A DNA stretch of 64,000 nt from VAZQ01 sp963817135 (GTDB lineage Bacteria; Pseudomonadota; Alphaproteobacteria; Rhizobiales; Xanthobacteraceae): assembly GCA_963817135.1 (NCBI GenBank), contig CAWFNG010000018.1, forward strand, positions 1 through 64,000. The letters run 5' to 3'. The translations under genes were made by a program, and so were the position numbers. The notes below the pieces were generated by a model that was not told the DNA's origin, did not search any database, and saw only the letters and a list, made by a program, of their open reading frames with translations. Below, in pieces: positions 42,232 through 50,573 of the stretch. How positions within the stretch are numbered: position 1 is the stretch's first letter; each line of letters begins with the position of its first letter.

Positions 42232-43517
42232 CAGCCCACGATTGGCTTTCGCTCCTGGTTGTTCTTGTCTGTCTCCTGCTCTCTGCTTTTTTCGCCGGCA
42301 GCGAGACTGCGCTGACCGCATCGTCGCGCGTCAGCATGCATCGCCTCGAAAAAGATGGAAACCGACGTGCCTGGCTGGTGAATCGCCTGCTCGACGCGCG
42401 CGAACGCATGATCGGAGCGCTTCTGTTCGGCAACAGCGCCGTCAATATTGCGGCTTCCTCGCTTGCCACGGGCGTGTTGCTCAGCTGGTTCGGCGAAGTG
42501 GGCGTGATCTACGCCACTGTTTTCATGACGATTATCATCGTGTTGTTCGCGGAAGTGCTGCCGAAGACGGCAGCCTTCAATGCCCCCGACCGGTTTGCAT
42601 TGTTGGTGGCTCCGGCTATCGACAGGTTTGTCCGGTTTCTAGCCCCGGTGCTGATTGGTTCGGAGTGGCTGGTGAAATGGATGCTGCGTTGCTTCGGCAT
42701 GAGGATCGGCGAAAGCGAGTCTATTCTCTCGCCGCATGAGGAGCTTCGCGGCACGGTCGATCTCTTGCATCATGAAGGCGGGGTAGAGCGGGTGGACCGC
42801 GATATGTTCAGCGGGCTCCTCGATCTGCGCGATATGACGGTTTCCGATGTCATGATCCATCGCACCGAGATGATCACGGTATGCGCAGACGACCCGCCCG
42901 AGCAGACAGTCAAGGCGGTGCTTGACGCCAGGGTCACGCGCGTGCCGCTGTGGAAGGACAAGCCGGAAAACATCATCGGTATCCTGCATGTAAAAGACCT
43001 GTTGCGTGCGATCCAGACGGCAGACGGCGATCTCAGCAAGATCGACGTCGCCGCCATCGCCCGGGCGCCCTGGTTCGTGCCCGAGATCCGGCCGCTGTCG
43101 GAACAGCTCAAGGCCTTTCGCCGGCGCAAGACACCGTTTGCCCTCGTGGTTGACGAATACGGCGAGGTCATGGGTCTCGTGACGATCGAGGATATTCTGG
43201 AGGAGATTGTCGGCGACATCACCGACGAGCACGATGTAGCTGTTGCCGGCGTGCGGCCGCAGCCCGACGGTTCTGTCAGTGTGGATGGGGGAGTGCCGAT
43301 CCGCGACCTGAACCGATGCATGGAGTGGAACCTGCCCGACGAAGAGGCAACCACCGTCGCCGGGCTCGTCATTCACGAAGCGCGCTCAATTCCGGAAGCC
43401 GGTCAGACCTTCACCTTTCACGGCTTCCGCTTTCGCATCCTGCGGCGTGAGCGCAACCGGATCACGGCGCTGCGCATTACCCCATTGGTTCGCAAACCCG
43501 CGCTGAAATCGGCGTAG
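42228..43517 (+). CDS. HlyC/CorC-family CNNM-like transporter protein
   Basis: 429 aa inner-membrane protein. An N-terminal DUF21 transmembrane domain (LLVVLVCLLLSAFFAGSETA, NIAASSLATGVLLSWFGE, VFMTIIIVLFAEVLPKTAAF) is followed by two CBS domains (TVSDVMIHRTEMITVCADDP ... VDEYGEVMGLVTIEDILEEI) and a C-terminal CorC/HlyC domain (TVAGLVIHEARSIPEAGQTF). Relatives are involved in magnesium or cobalt homeostasis; the older name hemolysin is misleading. ATG at 42228 overlaps the aroB stop, so it is the third gene of the aroK-aroB operon. Confidence 0.92.
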   Translation: MTAHDWLSLLVVLVCLLLSAFFAGSETALTASSRVSMHRLEKDGNRRAWLVNRLLDARERMIGALLFGNSAVNIAASSLATGVLLSWFGEVGVIYATVFMTIIIVLFAEVLPKTAAFNAPDRFALLVAPAIDRFVRFLAPVLIGSEWLVKWMLRCFGMRIGESESILSPHEELRGTVDLLHHEGGVERVDRDMFSGLLDLRDMTVSDVMIHRTEMITVCADDPPEQTVKAVLDARVTRVPLWKDKPENIIGILHVKDLLRAIQTADGDLSKIDVAAIARAPWFVPEIRPLSEQLKAFRRRKTPFALVVDEYGEVMGLVTIEDILEEIVGDITDEHDVAVAGVRPQPDGSVSVDGGVPIRDLNRCMEWNLPDEEATTVAGLVIHEARSIPEAGQTFTFHGFRFRILRRERNRITALRITPLVRKPALKSA

Positions 43518-43574
43518 CCTTATCCCGGTCGAGCGAGCGCCCCGTGCATTTCGTCACGTGCCGATGAAAAACCG

Positions 43575-43853
43575 TCACAGACCCCCATTTTCATCGGGCG
43601 CCAGTGCCCGGATGGCAAGGGCATGAACGCCGCTGTTGAGCTCATCGCGCAGTATTTCATTGATCATGCGGTGGCGCTCGATGCGGCTTTTTCCGCGAAA
43701 AGCCTCAGCCGCTATTGCAATGCGGAAATGGCTTTCGCCCCCCGGGCGATAGCCGGCATGCCCCAGATGGCGCTCCGACTCATCGGCCACTTCGAGCGTG
43801 AGGGGAGCAAATGCCCTCGTCAATTTCTGCCTTATGCGATCGCCGACAGTCAT
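43575..43853 (-). CDS. BolA family protein
   Basis: 92 aa. It has the BolA fold pattern RIRQKLTRAFAPLTLEVADE, HFRIAIAAEAFRGKSRIERH and RMINEILRDELNSGVHALAI, with the conserved His in ERH and the C-terminal VHALAIRALAP. BolA proteins pair with monothiol glutaredoxins in iron-sulfur handling and stress response. It converges with the CorC-family gene and is divergent to the DnaJ-type gene, 121 bases away. Confidence 0.93.
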   Translation of the reverse strand: MTVGDRIRQKLTRAFAPLTLEVADESERHLGHAGYRPGGESHFRIAIAAEAFRGKSRIERHRMINEILRDELNSGVHALAIRALAPDENGGL

Positions 43854-43974
43854 AGGTCCCGGAAGCCAGCGGTTGCCACCAAGCGGCTCATCTGCAACGT
43901 GCGGTCAAACCCGGTCAAATCTCCATTTGTCAATACTTGAATGTGTATTCAAGCTTCGCACATACTGATCGGTC

Positions 43975-44592
43975 ATGAAAAGCAACTCGCCACTGTTCGA
44001 TCGAATTCGCGTCAAGCCGGACAAGGATCGGAGGCTGCGCGAGCAATTTCCAGCCTGCGAATGGCCTGACTGCAAGGCGCCGGCAACCCATCGCGCGCCC
44101 AAAGGCCGACTGCGCGAGCGCGAATATTGGCGGTTCTGCCTCGAACATGTGCGCGAATACAATCACGCTTACAACTACTTTGCCGGCATGAGCACGGATG
44201 ACATCGCCAAATACCAGAAAGAGGCGGTAATCGGCCATCGTCCGACCTGGAAAATGGGTATGAACGGAGGGCGTCCGAGCACGCGCTCCCACTCTTCTCA
44301 ATTCCGGGCTGAATTCGCCGGCACAAACGATCCGTTCGGAGTTTTTAACGAGTTTGGCGCAAGCGCGGATGCACGGGCGCATCGCGAGCGCCCGGTGCGC
44401 AATGCGCAACGCAAGGCACTCGATGCGCTTGGGCTGGAGGCCGAGGCCTCCACGCAGGAAATCAAGAAGCGCTTCAAGCAATTGGTGAAGCGGCACCATC
44501 CCGATGCCAACGGCGGCGACCGCTCCTCGGAAGATACGCTGCGGGAAATTATCCAGGCCTATAACTACTTGAAGTCAATTGGCTTTCGTTAG
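43975..44592 (+). CDS. J-domain protein (DnaJ-like)
   Basis: 205 aa with a J domain at the C-terminus (about 148-205): ALDALGLEAEASTQEIKKRF, KQLVKRHHPDANGGD with HPD at 175-177, then LREIIQAYNYLKSIGFR. The N-terminal half has cysteines and histidines (CEWPDCKAPATHRAPKG ... FCLEHVREYNHAYNYF) that may bind a metal. It stimulates an Hsp70 partner. The order bolA-DnaJ-cobS-cobT is conserved in this bacterial order. Confidence 0.92.
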   Translation: MKSNSPLFDRIRVKPDKDRRLREQFPACEWPDCKAPATHRAPKGRLREREYWRFCLEHVREYNHAYNYFAGMSTDDIAKYQKEAVIGHRPTWKMGMNGGRPSTRSHSSQFRAEFAGTNDPFGVFNEFGASADARAHRERPVRNAQRKALDALGLEAEASTQEIKKRFKQLVKRHHPDANGGDRSSEDTLREIIQAYNYLKSIGFR

Positions 44593-44769
44593 GCGGCAAC
44601 CACCGCCGCAAGTTGCACCCCGCCGTTTCGATACCTATTTGAAAGCGTGCGTATTTTGCCCGAAACCTGGGTTTCGCGGCGCGGGGGCTTTCTGGTAATT
44701 TGCGCCGTGCGCTCATGAGCCGTTCTCGACCGATTCGTGTCTCGGTCGCTCCGAGAACACGGAGGATCA

Positions 44770-45756
44770 ATGTCCGCTGCAGCACAAGAAATTGACGGCC
44801 TGCCCGATATGAAGGTCTCGATCCGACAGCTGTTCGGAATCGATAGCGACATGCAGGTTCCGGCCTATTCCGAGCCGGACGAGCATACTCCGGATATCGA
44901 TCCCGATTATCGGTTCGACAAGCCGACCACGCTCGCAATTCTTGCCGGCTTTGCCAAAAATCGCCGTGTCATCATTTCCGGCTATCACGGCACCGGCAAA
45001 TCGACCCATGTCGAGCAAGTCGCGGCGCGGCTCAACTGGCCATGTGTCCGCGTAAACCTCGATAGCCATATCAGCCGCATCGACCTCATCGGCAAGGATG
45101 CGATCGTCATTCGCGACGGCTTGCAGGTCACCGAATTTCGTGACGGCATTCTGCCGTGGGCCCTGCAGCACAACGTTGCGCTTTGCTTCGATGAATACGA
45201 TGCAGGTCGCCCGGACGTGATGTTCGTGATCCAGCGCGTGCTCGAAGTCTCGGGCAAGCTGACGCTTTTGGACCAGAACAAGGTCATCAAGCCGCACCCT
45301 GCTTTTCGCCTGTTTGCGACCGCCAACACCATTGGACTGGGCGATACTTCTGGGCTCTACCACGGCACGCAGCAGATCAATCAAGGTCAGATGGATCGCT
45401 GGTCGATCGTCACCACGCTGAATTATTTGCCGCACGACAACGAGGTCGAAATCGTGCTGGCCAAGGCCAAGCATTACAATACCGATCAGGGACGCGACAT
45501 CGTCAGCAAGATGGTTCGCGTCGCCGACCTCACGCGCAACGCATTCATGAACGGCGATATCTCGACGGTGATGAGTCCACGAACCGTGATAACATGGGCG
45601 GAAAATACCGAGATATTCAAGGATATCGGATTCGCCTTTCGGCTCACATTCGTCAACAAGTGCGACGAGCTGGAGCGTCCGATCGTGGCGGAATTCTATC
45701 AGCGCTGCTTTGGAGTGGAGTTGCCCGAATCCTCCGTCAACGTGGCTTTGAGCTAA
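44770..45756 (+). CDS. cobS: cobaltochelatase subunit CobS
   Basis: 328 aa AAA+ ATPase subunit of the aerobic cobaltochelatase CobNST, which inserts cobalt into hydrogenobyrinic acid a,c-diamide. Walker A is GYHGTGKS (71-78), Walker B ALCFDEYDAGRPD, sensor region FRLFATANTIGLGDTSGLYH, and arginine-bearing VMSPRTVITWAENTEIF. The ATG at 44770 has GGAGG six bases before it, better than an upstream alternative. cobT follows after 100 bases. Confidence 0.95.
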   Translation: MSAAAQEIDGLPDMKVSIRQLFGIDSDMQVPAYSEPDEHTPDIDPDYRFDKPTTLAILAGFAKNRRVIISGYHGTGKSTHVEQVAARLNWPCVRVNLDSHISRIDLIGKDAIVIRDGLQVTEFRDGILPWALQHNVALCFDEYDAGRPDVMFVIQRVLEVSGKLTLLDQNKVIKPHPAFRLFATANTIGLGDTSGLYHGTQQINQGQMDRWSIVTTLNYLPHDNEVEIVLAKAKHYNTDQGRDIVSKMVRVADLTRNAFMNGDISTVMSPRTVITWAENTEIFKDIGFAFRLTFVNKCDELERPIVAEFYQRCFGVELPESSVNVALS

Positions 45757-45856
45757 ATTGGTTGATCGTCAGCGCGCGGTTTCCGACGGCATGTGTCAAA
45801 CTTGCGTATCCAGATTGAGCGCCGTCATCGCGTAACCCACAACCTTTTGCTGCGCC

Positions 45857-47750
45857 ATGTCATCGAATCTAAAGGGCAAAAGCCTGGTAAAGGAGAGTCC
45901 GACCGAGCCCTTCAAGCGCGCGGTGACGGGATGCCTGCGCGCGATCGCGCGCAAGCCCGATCTCGAAGTCTCCTTTGCGGCCGAGCGCCCGGGCATGGCC
46001 GGAAGCAAGGCACGCCTGCCCGAGCCGCCGCGCAAGCTAACCGGTACCGATGCTGCGATTGTGCGCGGGCATGCTGATGCGATTGCCCTCAAGCTTGCCT
46101 GTCACGATCCGCTGGTGCATCGCAAGCTGGTGCCTGGCGGCCAGCAAGCGCGCGCCGTATTCGAAGCCGTCGAGCAGGCCCGTGTCGAGGCGATCGGCGC
46201 GCGACGCATGGCCGGCGTCGCAAATAATTTATCCGCAATGCTCGATGATCGCTTCCATCGCGGCAAGTTCGAAGAGGTAAGCGACCGTGCCGACGCGCCG
46301 ATCGAAGAAGCCGTTGCGCTCATGGTACGAGAGCGTCTCACGGGCCAGGCGCCCCCGCTTGCGGCGAAAAAGCTGGTCGAGTTGTGGCGTCCGCTGATCG
46401 AGGACCGCGCCGGCAGCGATCTCGATCGCCTGGAGCGCCTGATTGAAAACCAGTCGCGCTTCGGGGATGCCATTCACGACCTGCTCGATGCCTTGGATAT
46501 GGGGGAGGATCGCAGCACCGAGTCGGACGAGGAGGAAGGCGAAGAGGGCGGAGAGGATCGCCGCAAGGAGGAATCCGGCGAAAGCGGCGAGGGCGCCGAT
46601 GCCGACGAGACAGAAATGCAGGCCGAGGAGGCAGACGCTTCCAGCGACGACCTCTCCGAAGCCACAGCCGAAATCAGCCGAAGCGCTGTCCGCCGATGCC
46701 GCCGAGGATGCCGAGATGGGGGACGCGGAAGCGCCGGCTGAGCCGCGCCGGCCGCGTCGACATGGCCAGAATGAGCCGCGCGGCCCGGATTACCGGCCAT
46801 TCGTGACCAAGCACGACGAGACCACCGCAGCCGAGGAACTGTGCGAACCGGAAGAGCTTGAGCGCTTGCGCAGCTATCTCGACAAGCAGCTTTCCCATTT
46901 GCAAGGGGTGGTCGCGCGGCTGGCCAATCGCCTGCAACGGCGTTTGATGGCGCAGCAGAATCGCGCCTGGGAGTTCGATCTCGAGGAAGGATTGCTGGAT
47001 CCGGCGCGACTTTCGCGCGTCATTGTCGATCCGCTCCATCCTCTCTCCTTCAAGTGGGAGAAGGACACGACTTTCCGCGATACCGTGGTCACCCTATTGC
47101 TCGACAATTCCGGCTCCATGCGCGGCCGGCCGATTACAGTGGCTGCAACCTGCGCCGATATCCTGGCGCGGACGCTCGAACGCTGCGGCGTCAAAGTGGA
47201 GATTCTGGGCTTCACCACGCGCGCATGGAAAGGCGGGCAGTCGCGCGAAGCTTGGCTTGCCGCCGGCAAGCCGGTCAACCCGGGACGCCTGAACGATTTG
47301 CGGCATATCATCTACAAGTCGGCCAATTCGCCATGGCGCAGAGCGCGCAAAAACCTCGGCCTGATGATGCGTGAAGGCCTGCTCAAGGAGAACATCGATG
47401 GAGAGGCGCTCGATTGGGCGCATCGCCGGCTGCTGGCCCGCAGCGAGCAACGGCGAATTTTGATGATGATCTCCGACGGCGCGCCCGTCGACAACTCGAC
47501 GCTGTCGGTCAATCCCGGCAATTACCTCGAACGGCACCTGCGTTGGGTCATAGAGGACATCGAGACTCGATCTCCCGTGGAACTGATCGCAATTGGCATC
47601 GGGCACGACGTGACGCGCTACTATCGCCGTGCCGTCACCATCGTTGATGCTGAAGAGCTGGGCGGCGCCATGACCGAAAAGCTTGCCGAATTGTTCGATG
47701 AGCCAGGCGGGAGCATCGATGCGCCACAGCGGCGCAGGCTCAATGCATGA
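45857..47750 (+). pseudogene. cobT: cobaltochelatase subunit CobT, interrupted by a frameshift
   Basis: The first frame from 45857 encodes the N-terminal CobT domain (FKRAVTGCLRAIARKPDLEV, ARVEAIGARRMAGVANNLSA, AKKLVELWRPLIEDRAGSDL) and the acidic linker (EDRSTESDEEEGEEGG ... DLSEATAEIS). Near 46676-46682 the protein-like register moves by one base: EALSADAAEDAEMGDAEAPA, then GPDYRPFVTKHDETTAAEEL, a von Willebrand A domain with MIDAS DNSGSMRG, GFTTRAWKGGQSREAWLAAG and the end at 47750. Both halves are well conserved, so dropping one base at the CAGCCGAAGC stretch gives a normal CobT of about 630 aa. A sequencing error is at least as likely as a real mutation. Confidence 0.85.
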
Positions 47751-47837
47751 CGGGCTTGCCCGCCGTCACTGCGGCATTGCTTTTGCTCCCTATGCACTGT
47801 TGGCGTTCTTGCTGCTGCTGCGCTCGGCCTTGCCGTT

Positions 47838-48803
47838 TTGCCCGGCATTACCAGGGCGCCGATTGACGTCCCGCTGCCGGTTGCAATCGATATTTCTGTA
47901 CGCCCCTTTGATGCCTTCGACCTGCGCGATTCTGCGCGCCGGCAATTCGGTTCTCTCGAATTCCGTGGCGGTCTGGTGCTGAGCTCTCCCTACGGGCACT
48001 TCGGTGGCTTATCCGGAATCCTTGTCAGCGCTGAGGGCAGCCAGTTCGTTTCCGTGACGGATAAGGGATGGTGGCTGCGCGGACGCATCCGCTATCAAGG
48101 ATTACGGCCGAGCGGGATCGCGGAGGCAGAAATGGCACCGATGCTTGGAGCGGATGGAACGCCGCTCTATGCGCGCGGCTGGTATGATACCGAGGCCCTC
48201 GCTCGGGATGGCGACACTCTTTATGTCGGCATCGAGCGGGTTCATCAGATTGTCCGTTTCAATTTTGGGAAAGACGGCCTTCTTGCCCGCGGCGAGCCCC
48301 TCGCGGTGCCGCGCGCGATGCGATCCCTGCCCGCCAACAAAGGCATCGAAGCGCTAGCGTTCGTGCCCAAAGGGCTGCCGCTTGCCGGCACGCTGATCGC
48401 GATCTCGGAACGGGGGCTCGACCGTGCCGGGAACATCGTTGCGTTCCTCATCGGCGGGCCCGTCCCCGGCAGTTTTTCAGTAAAGCGGACATTCGACTTC
48501 GATGTGAGCGATGCCGCGCTGTTGCCCGGAGGGGACCTTCTCCTGCTGGAGCGAAAATTCAGCTGGACCGAAGGCCTGGACGTTCGCTTGCGGCGGATAG
48601 CTCTTGCCGGCATCAAACCAGGCGCGGTGGTGGATGGCACGGTTCTGTGGCAGGCGGATCTGCACTATGAAATCGATAATTTGGAAGGCTTGAGCATTCA
48701 CCGCGAAGGCGGCGACACGATCCTCACCCTTATTTCGGACGATAATTTCTCGCTCGTGCAGCGGACGCTGCTGCTGCAGTTTGCGCTCACCAGGAATGAA
48801 TAG
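47838..48803 (+). CDS. esterase-like phytase-domain protein, 5' end uncertain
   Basis: The mature part (GITRAPIDVPLPVAI ... FGSLEFRGGLVLSSPYGHFG, FVSVTDKGWWLRGRIRYQGL, GRIAEAEM-like segment, RGWYDTEALARDGDTLYVGI, KGIEALAFVPKG, YEIDNLEGLSIHREGGDTIL) matches the phytase-like esterase domain, a six-bladed propeller. In this frame a TTG at 47838 is the first usable start and leaves no full signal peptide. Upstream, directly after the cobT stop, the same frame encodes a good hydrophobic segment (TVGVLAAAALGLAVLPG) but has no ATG, GTG or TTG. ATGs at 47743 and 47747 open other frames. A CTG start or a frameshift is implied. Secretion is likely; the substrate is unknown. Confidence 0.7.
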   Translation: MPGITRAPIDVPLPVAIDISVRPFDAFDLRDSARRQFGSLEFRGGLVLSSPYGHFGGLSGILVSAEGSQFVSVTDKGWWLRGRIRYQGLRPSGIAEAEMAPMLGADGTPLYARGWYDTEALARDGDTLYVGIERVHQIVRFNFGKDGLLARGEPLAVPRAMRSLPANKGIEALAFVPKGLPLAGTLIAISERGLDRAGNIVAFLIGGPVPGSFSVKRTFDFDVSDAALLPGGDLLLLERKFSWTEGLDVRLRRIALAGIKPGAVVDGTVLWQADLHYEIDNLEGLSIHREGGDTILTLISDDNFSLVQRTLLLQFALTRNE

Positions 48804-48835
48804 CAGTATCGGAGATCGATCCCGCGAACACGAGG

Positions 48836-49141
48836 CTATTTCGCCTCAGTGCCGGTCTTCTGTTGCCCGCGCTTGCGAATTTGCCGCTTGAGGTCGAGCG
48901 CCCGTTCTGACAGTGAATCGTCCCTCGCCTTGGCAAGAAATGCATCCAGTCCGCCGCGATGGTCCACCGACCGCAGCGCCTGTGCCGATACGCGAAGCTT
49001 GATCGAGCGGCCGAGCGCGTCCGACATGAAGGTGACATTGAGCAGGTTGGGCAGGAAACGCCGCTTCGTCTTTATATTTGAATGGCTCACCCGGTGTCCG
49101 ACCTGCGCAGTCTTCCCGGTAAGATCGCATCGACGCGACAT
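48836..49141 (-). CDS. rpmB: 50S ribosomal protein L28
   Basis: 101 aa. MSRRCDLTGKTAQVGHRVSH, SNIKTKRRFLPNLLNVTFMS and RVSAQALRSVDHRGGLDAFL are the L28 family blocks. The ATG at 49141 has GAGG upstream, and a GTG two codons earlier is a weaker alternative. It is a structural protein of the large subunit. It converges with the phytase-like gene and is divergent to the DUF3108 gene. Confidence 0.95.
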   Translation of the reverse strand: MSRRCDLTGKTAQVGHRVSHSNIKTKRRFLPNLLNVTFMSDALGRSIKLRVSAQALRSVDHRGGLDAFLAKARDDSLSERALDLKRQIRKRGQQKTGTEAK

Positions 49142-49377
49142 GGACACCTCGGACGCGTGTTAAGGTCGACCGGAACAGCGCCGCGCGCGCGCTGCGGATC
49201 GACCACGGGTTTGTGGAAAGCGCCGGGGAGCTATAGTTAGGCTGCGAAAACCCGTCAAGATCAGCACTATGGCCGGGGAAGCGAGCGCAGACTGCCTTGA
49301 TCGGGTCACGATGGCTGGCCATTTGATGACTGGCCATTTGGAGGGTTGGGCGTCTGCCGTAGAAACCAGCGCCTACC

Positions 49378-50256
49378 ATGATGCTGCAGGAAAACCGGTT
49401 CGTGCATTCTTACCGCCTTGTTGGCCCGGCCATCGCCCTCGGCGCAGCGGCGCTGGCAATGTTTGTAATCGAGGCAGGCGGCAATCGGGCTCTGGCGCAA
49501 GGCCGGCTCGATGCTCAGTACACCGTCACCCTCGCCGGTCTGCCGGTCGGACATGGCACCTGGACGATCGACATTCGCGACGATCGCTACAACATGGCTG
49601 CGAGCGGAGCGACTTCGGGTATCATGCGGGTGTTCGCAAGCGGCCGCGGACAGAGCTCCGCGCGGGGTGCCGTTTCCGGCGGCCAGCTGGTCACCTCGAA
49701 TTACAGCTCCAACGTCCATACCGACAAGAAATATGACGAGGTCCGCATGGTGATCAGCGGCGGAAACGTCAAGGAGTTCGTCGCTGACCCCCCGACTGTC
49801 CCGGGGCCGGAGCGCATTCCACTGACGGAAGCCCATCGGCACGGCGTCGCCGATCCAATGACCGCGCCGTTGGTGCGGATTGCCGGCAACGGCGACACCG
49901 TCGTTCCGCAGGCCTGCCAGCGTACGCTTGCAATCTTCGATGGCCGCATGCGCTACGATTTGCGATTGACATTCAAACGCTTCGAAAGGGTAAGCTCGCA
50001 GGCCGGCTACCAAGGCTTGGCGGTCGTTTGCGCGGTGCAGTTTGCGCCTATTGCCGGCCACATACCCCAGCGTTACGCCCTAAGGTATCTCTCCGAATCG
50101 CGGGACATGGAGCTCTGGTTTGCACCTATCGCGGGTACGCGGCTCCTCGCCCCCTATCGGGCTTCCATACCAACTCCGCTTGGAGACGGAGTTCTGGAGG
50201 CGACCCAATTCGTCTCGGTGCCGCAGCCAGGCAAAGCGACGGCACGCACGCAGTAA
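49378..50256 (+). CDS. DUF3108 domain exported protein
   Basis: 292 aa. A signal peptide (ALGAAALAMFVIEAGGNRAL|AQ) precedes a DUF3108 domain starting RLDAQYTVTLAGLPVGHGTW, with SGGQLVTSNYSSNVHTDKKY, TVPGPERIPLTEAHRHGVAD and ELWFAPIAGTRLLAPYRASI. Family members are periplasmic or outer-membrane-associated proteins of unknown function. rpmB is divergent upstream, a common neighbour in this order. Confidence 0.85.
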   Translation: MMLQENRFVHSYRLVGPAIALGAAALAMFVIEAGGNRALAQGRLDAQYTVTLAGLPVGHGTWTIDIRDDRYNMAASGATSGIMRVFASGRGQSSARGAVSGGQLVTSNYSSNVHTDKKYDEVRMVISGGNVKEFVADPPTVPGPERIPLTEAHRHGVADPMTAPLVRIAGNGDTVVPQACQRTLAIFDGRMRYDLRLTFKRFERVSSQAGYQGLAVVCAVQFAPIAGHIPQRYALRYLSESRDMELWFAPIAGTRLLAPYRASIPTPLGDGVLEATQFVSVPQPGKATARTQ

Positions 50257-50573
50257 GCGCCGGGTGAACTCGCGTTGCGAAGGCATGTCCGGCATTTCCC
50301 CAAGTTGCCAAGCCTTGCCCGGGAAGACTTTAACCAGTTCGACGCGCTTGCCGCCGCCATGTTCACCAGTTCTAGTATGTGAATGCTTTGCAATGCCGAG
50401 ATGTAGCCGTGAACGAATTCCGACAGGCTGCGAGTCAGCGATTCGGCCGCGATTCGTTCCAAACTCGTTCCACAGCTTAAGCACAAGCCACCCACAAGGC
50501 TTTGCCCGTCGCATTGTGGTACACATTGCCCCGGGGCAGCAGGATTAAACTCACCCCAAATTCCCAATTCTTG
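50257..50573. other. intergenic region without a recognised gene
   Basis: About 317 bases between the DUF3108 gene and the helicase gene. Minus-strand frames here show no family-like blocks. The helicase promoter should lie in the last part; nothing else was identified. Confidence 0.35.

Noticed and set aside
44593..44769. Cobalamin riboswitch ahead of cobS
   Set aside because: The gap is short and I could not recognise a B12-box or the folded core; nothing supports it beyond the gene's function.
50080..50567. Minus-strand frames between the DUF3108 and helicase genes
   Set aside because: Some peptide-like stretches, but two overlapping frames are equally open and neither shows a known motif or a good start.
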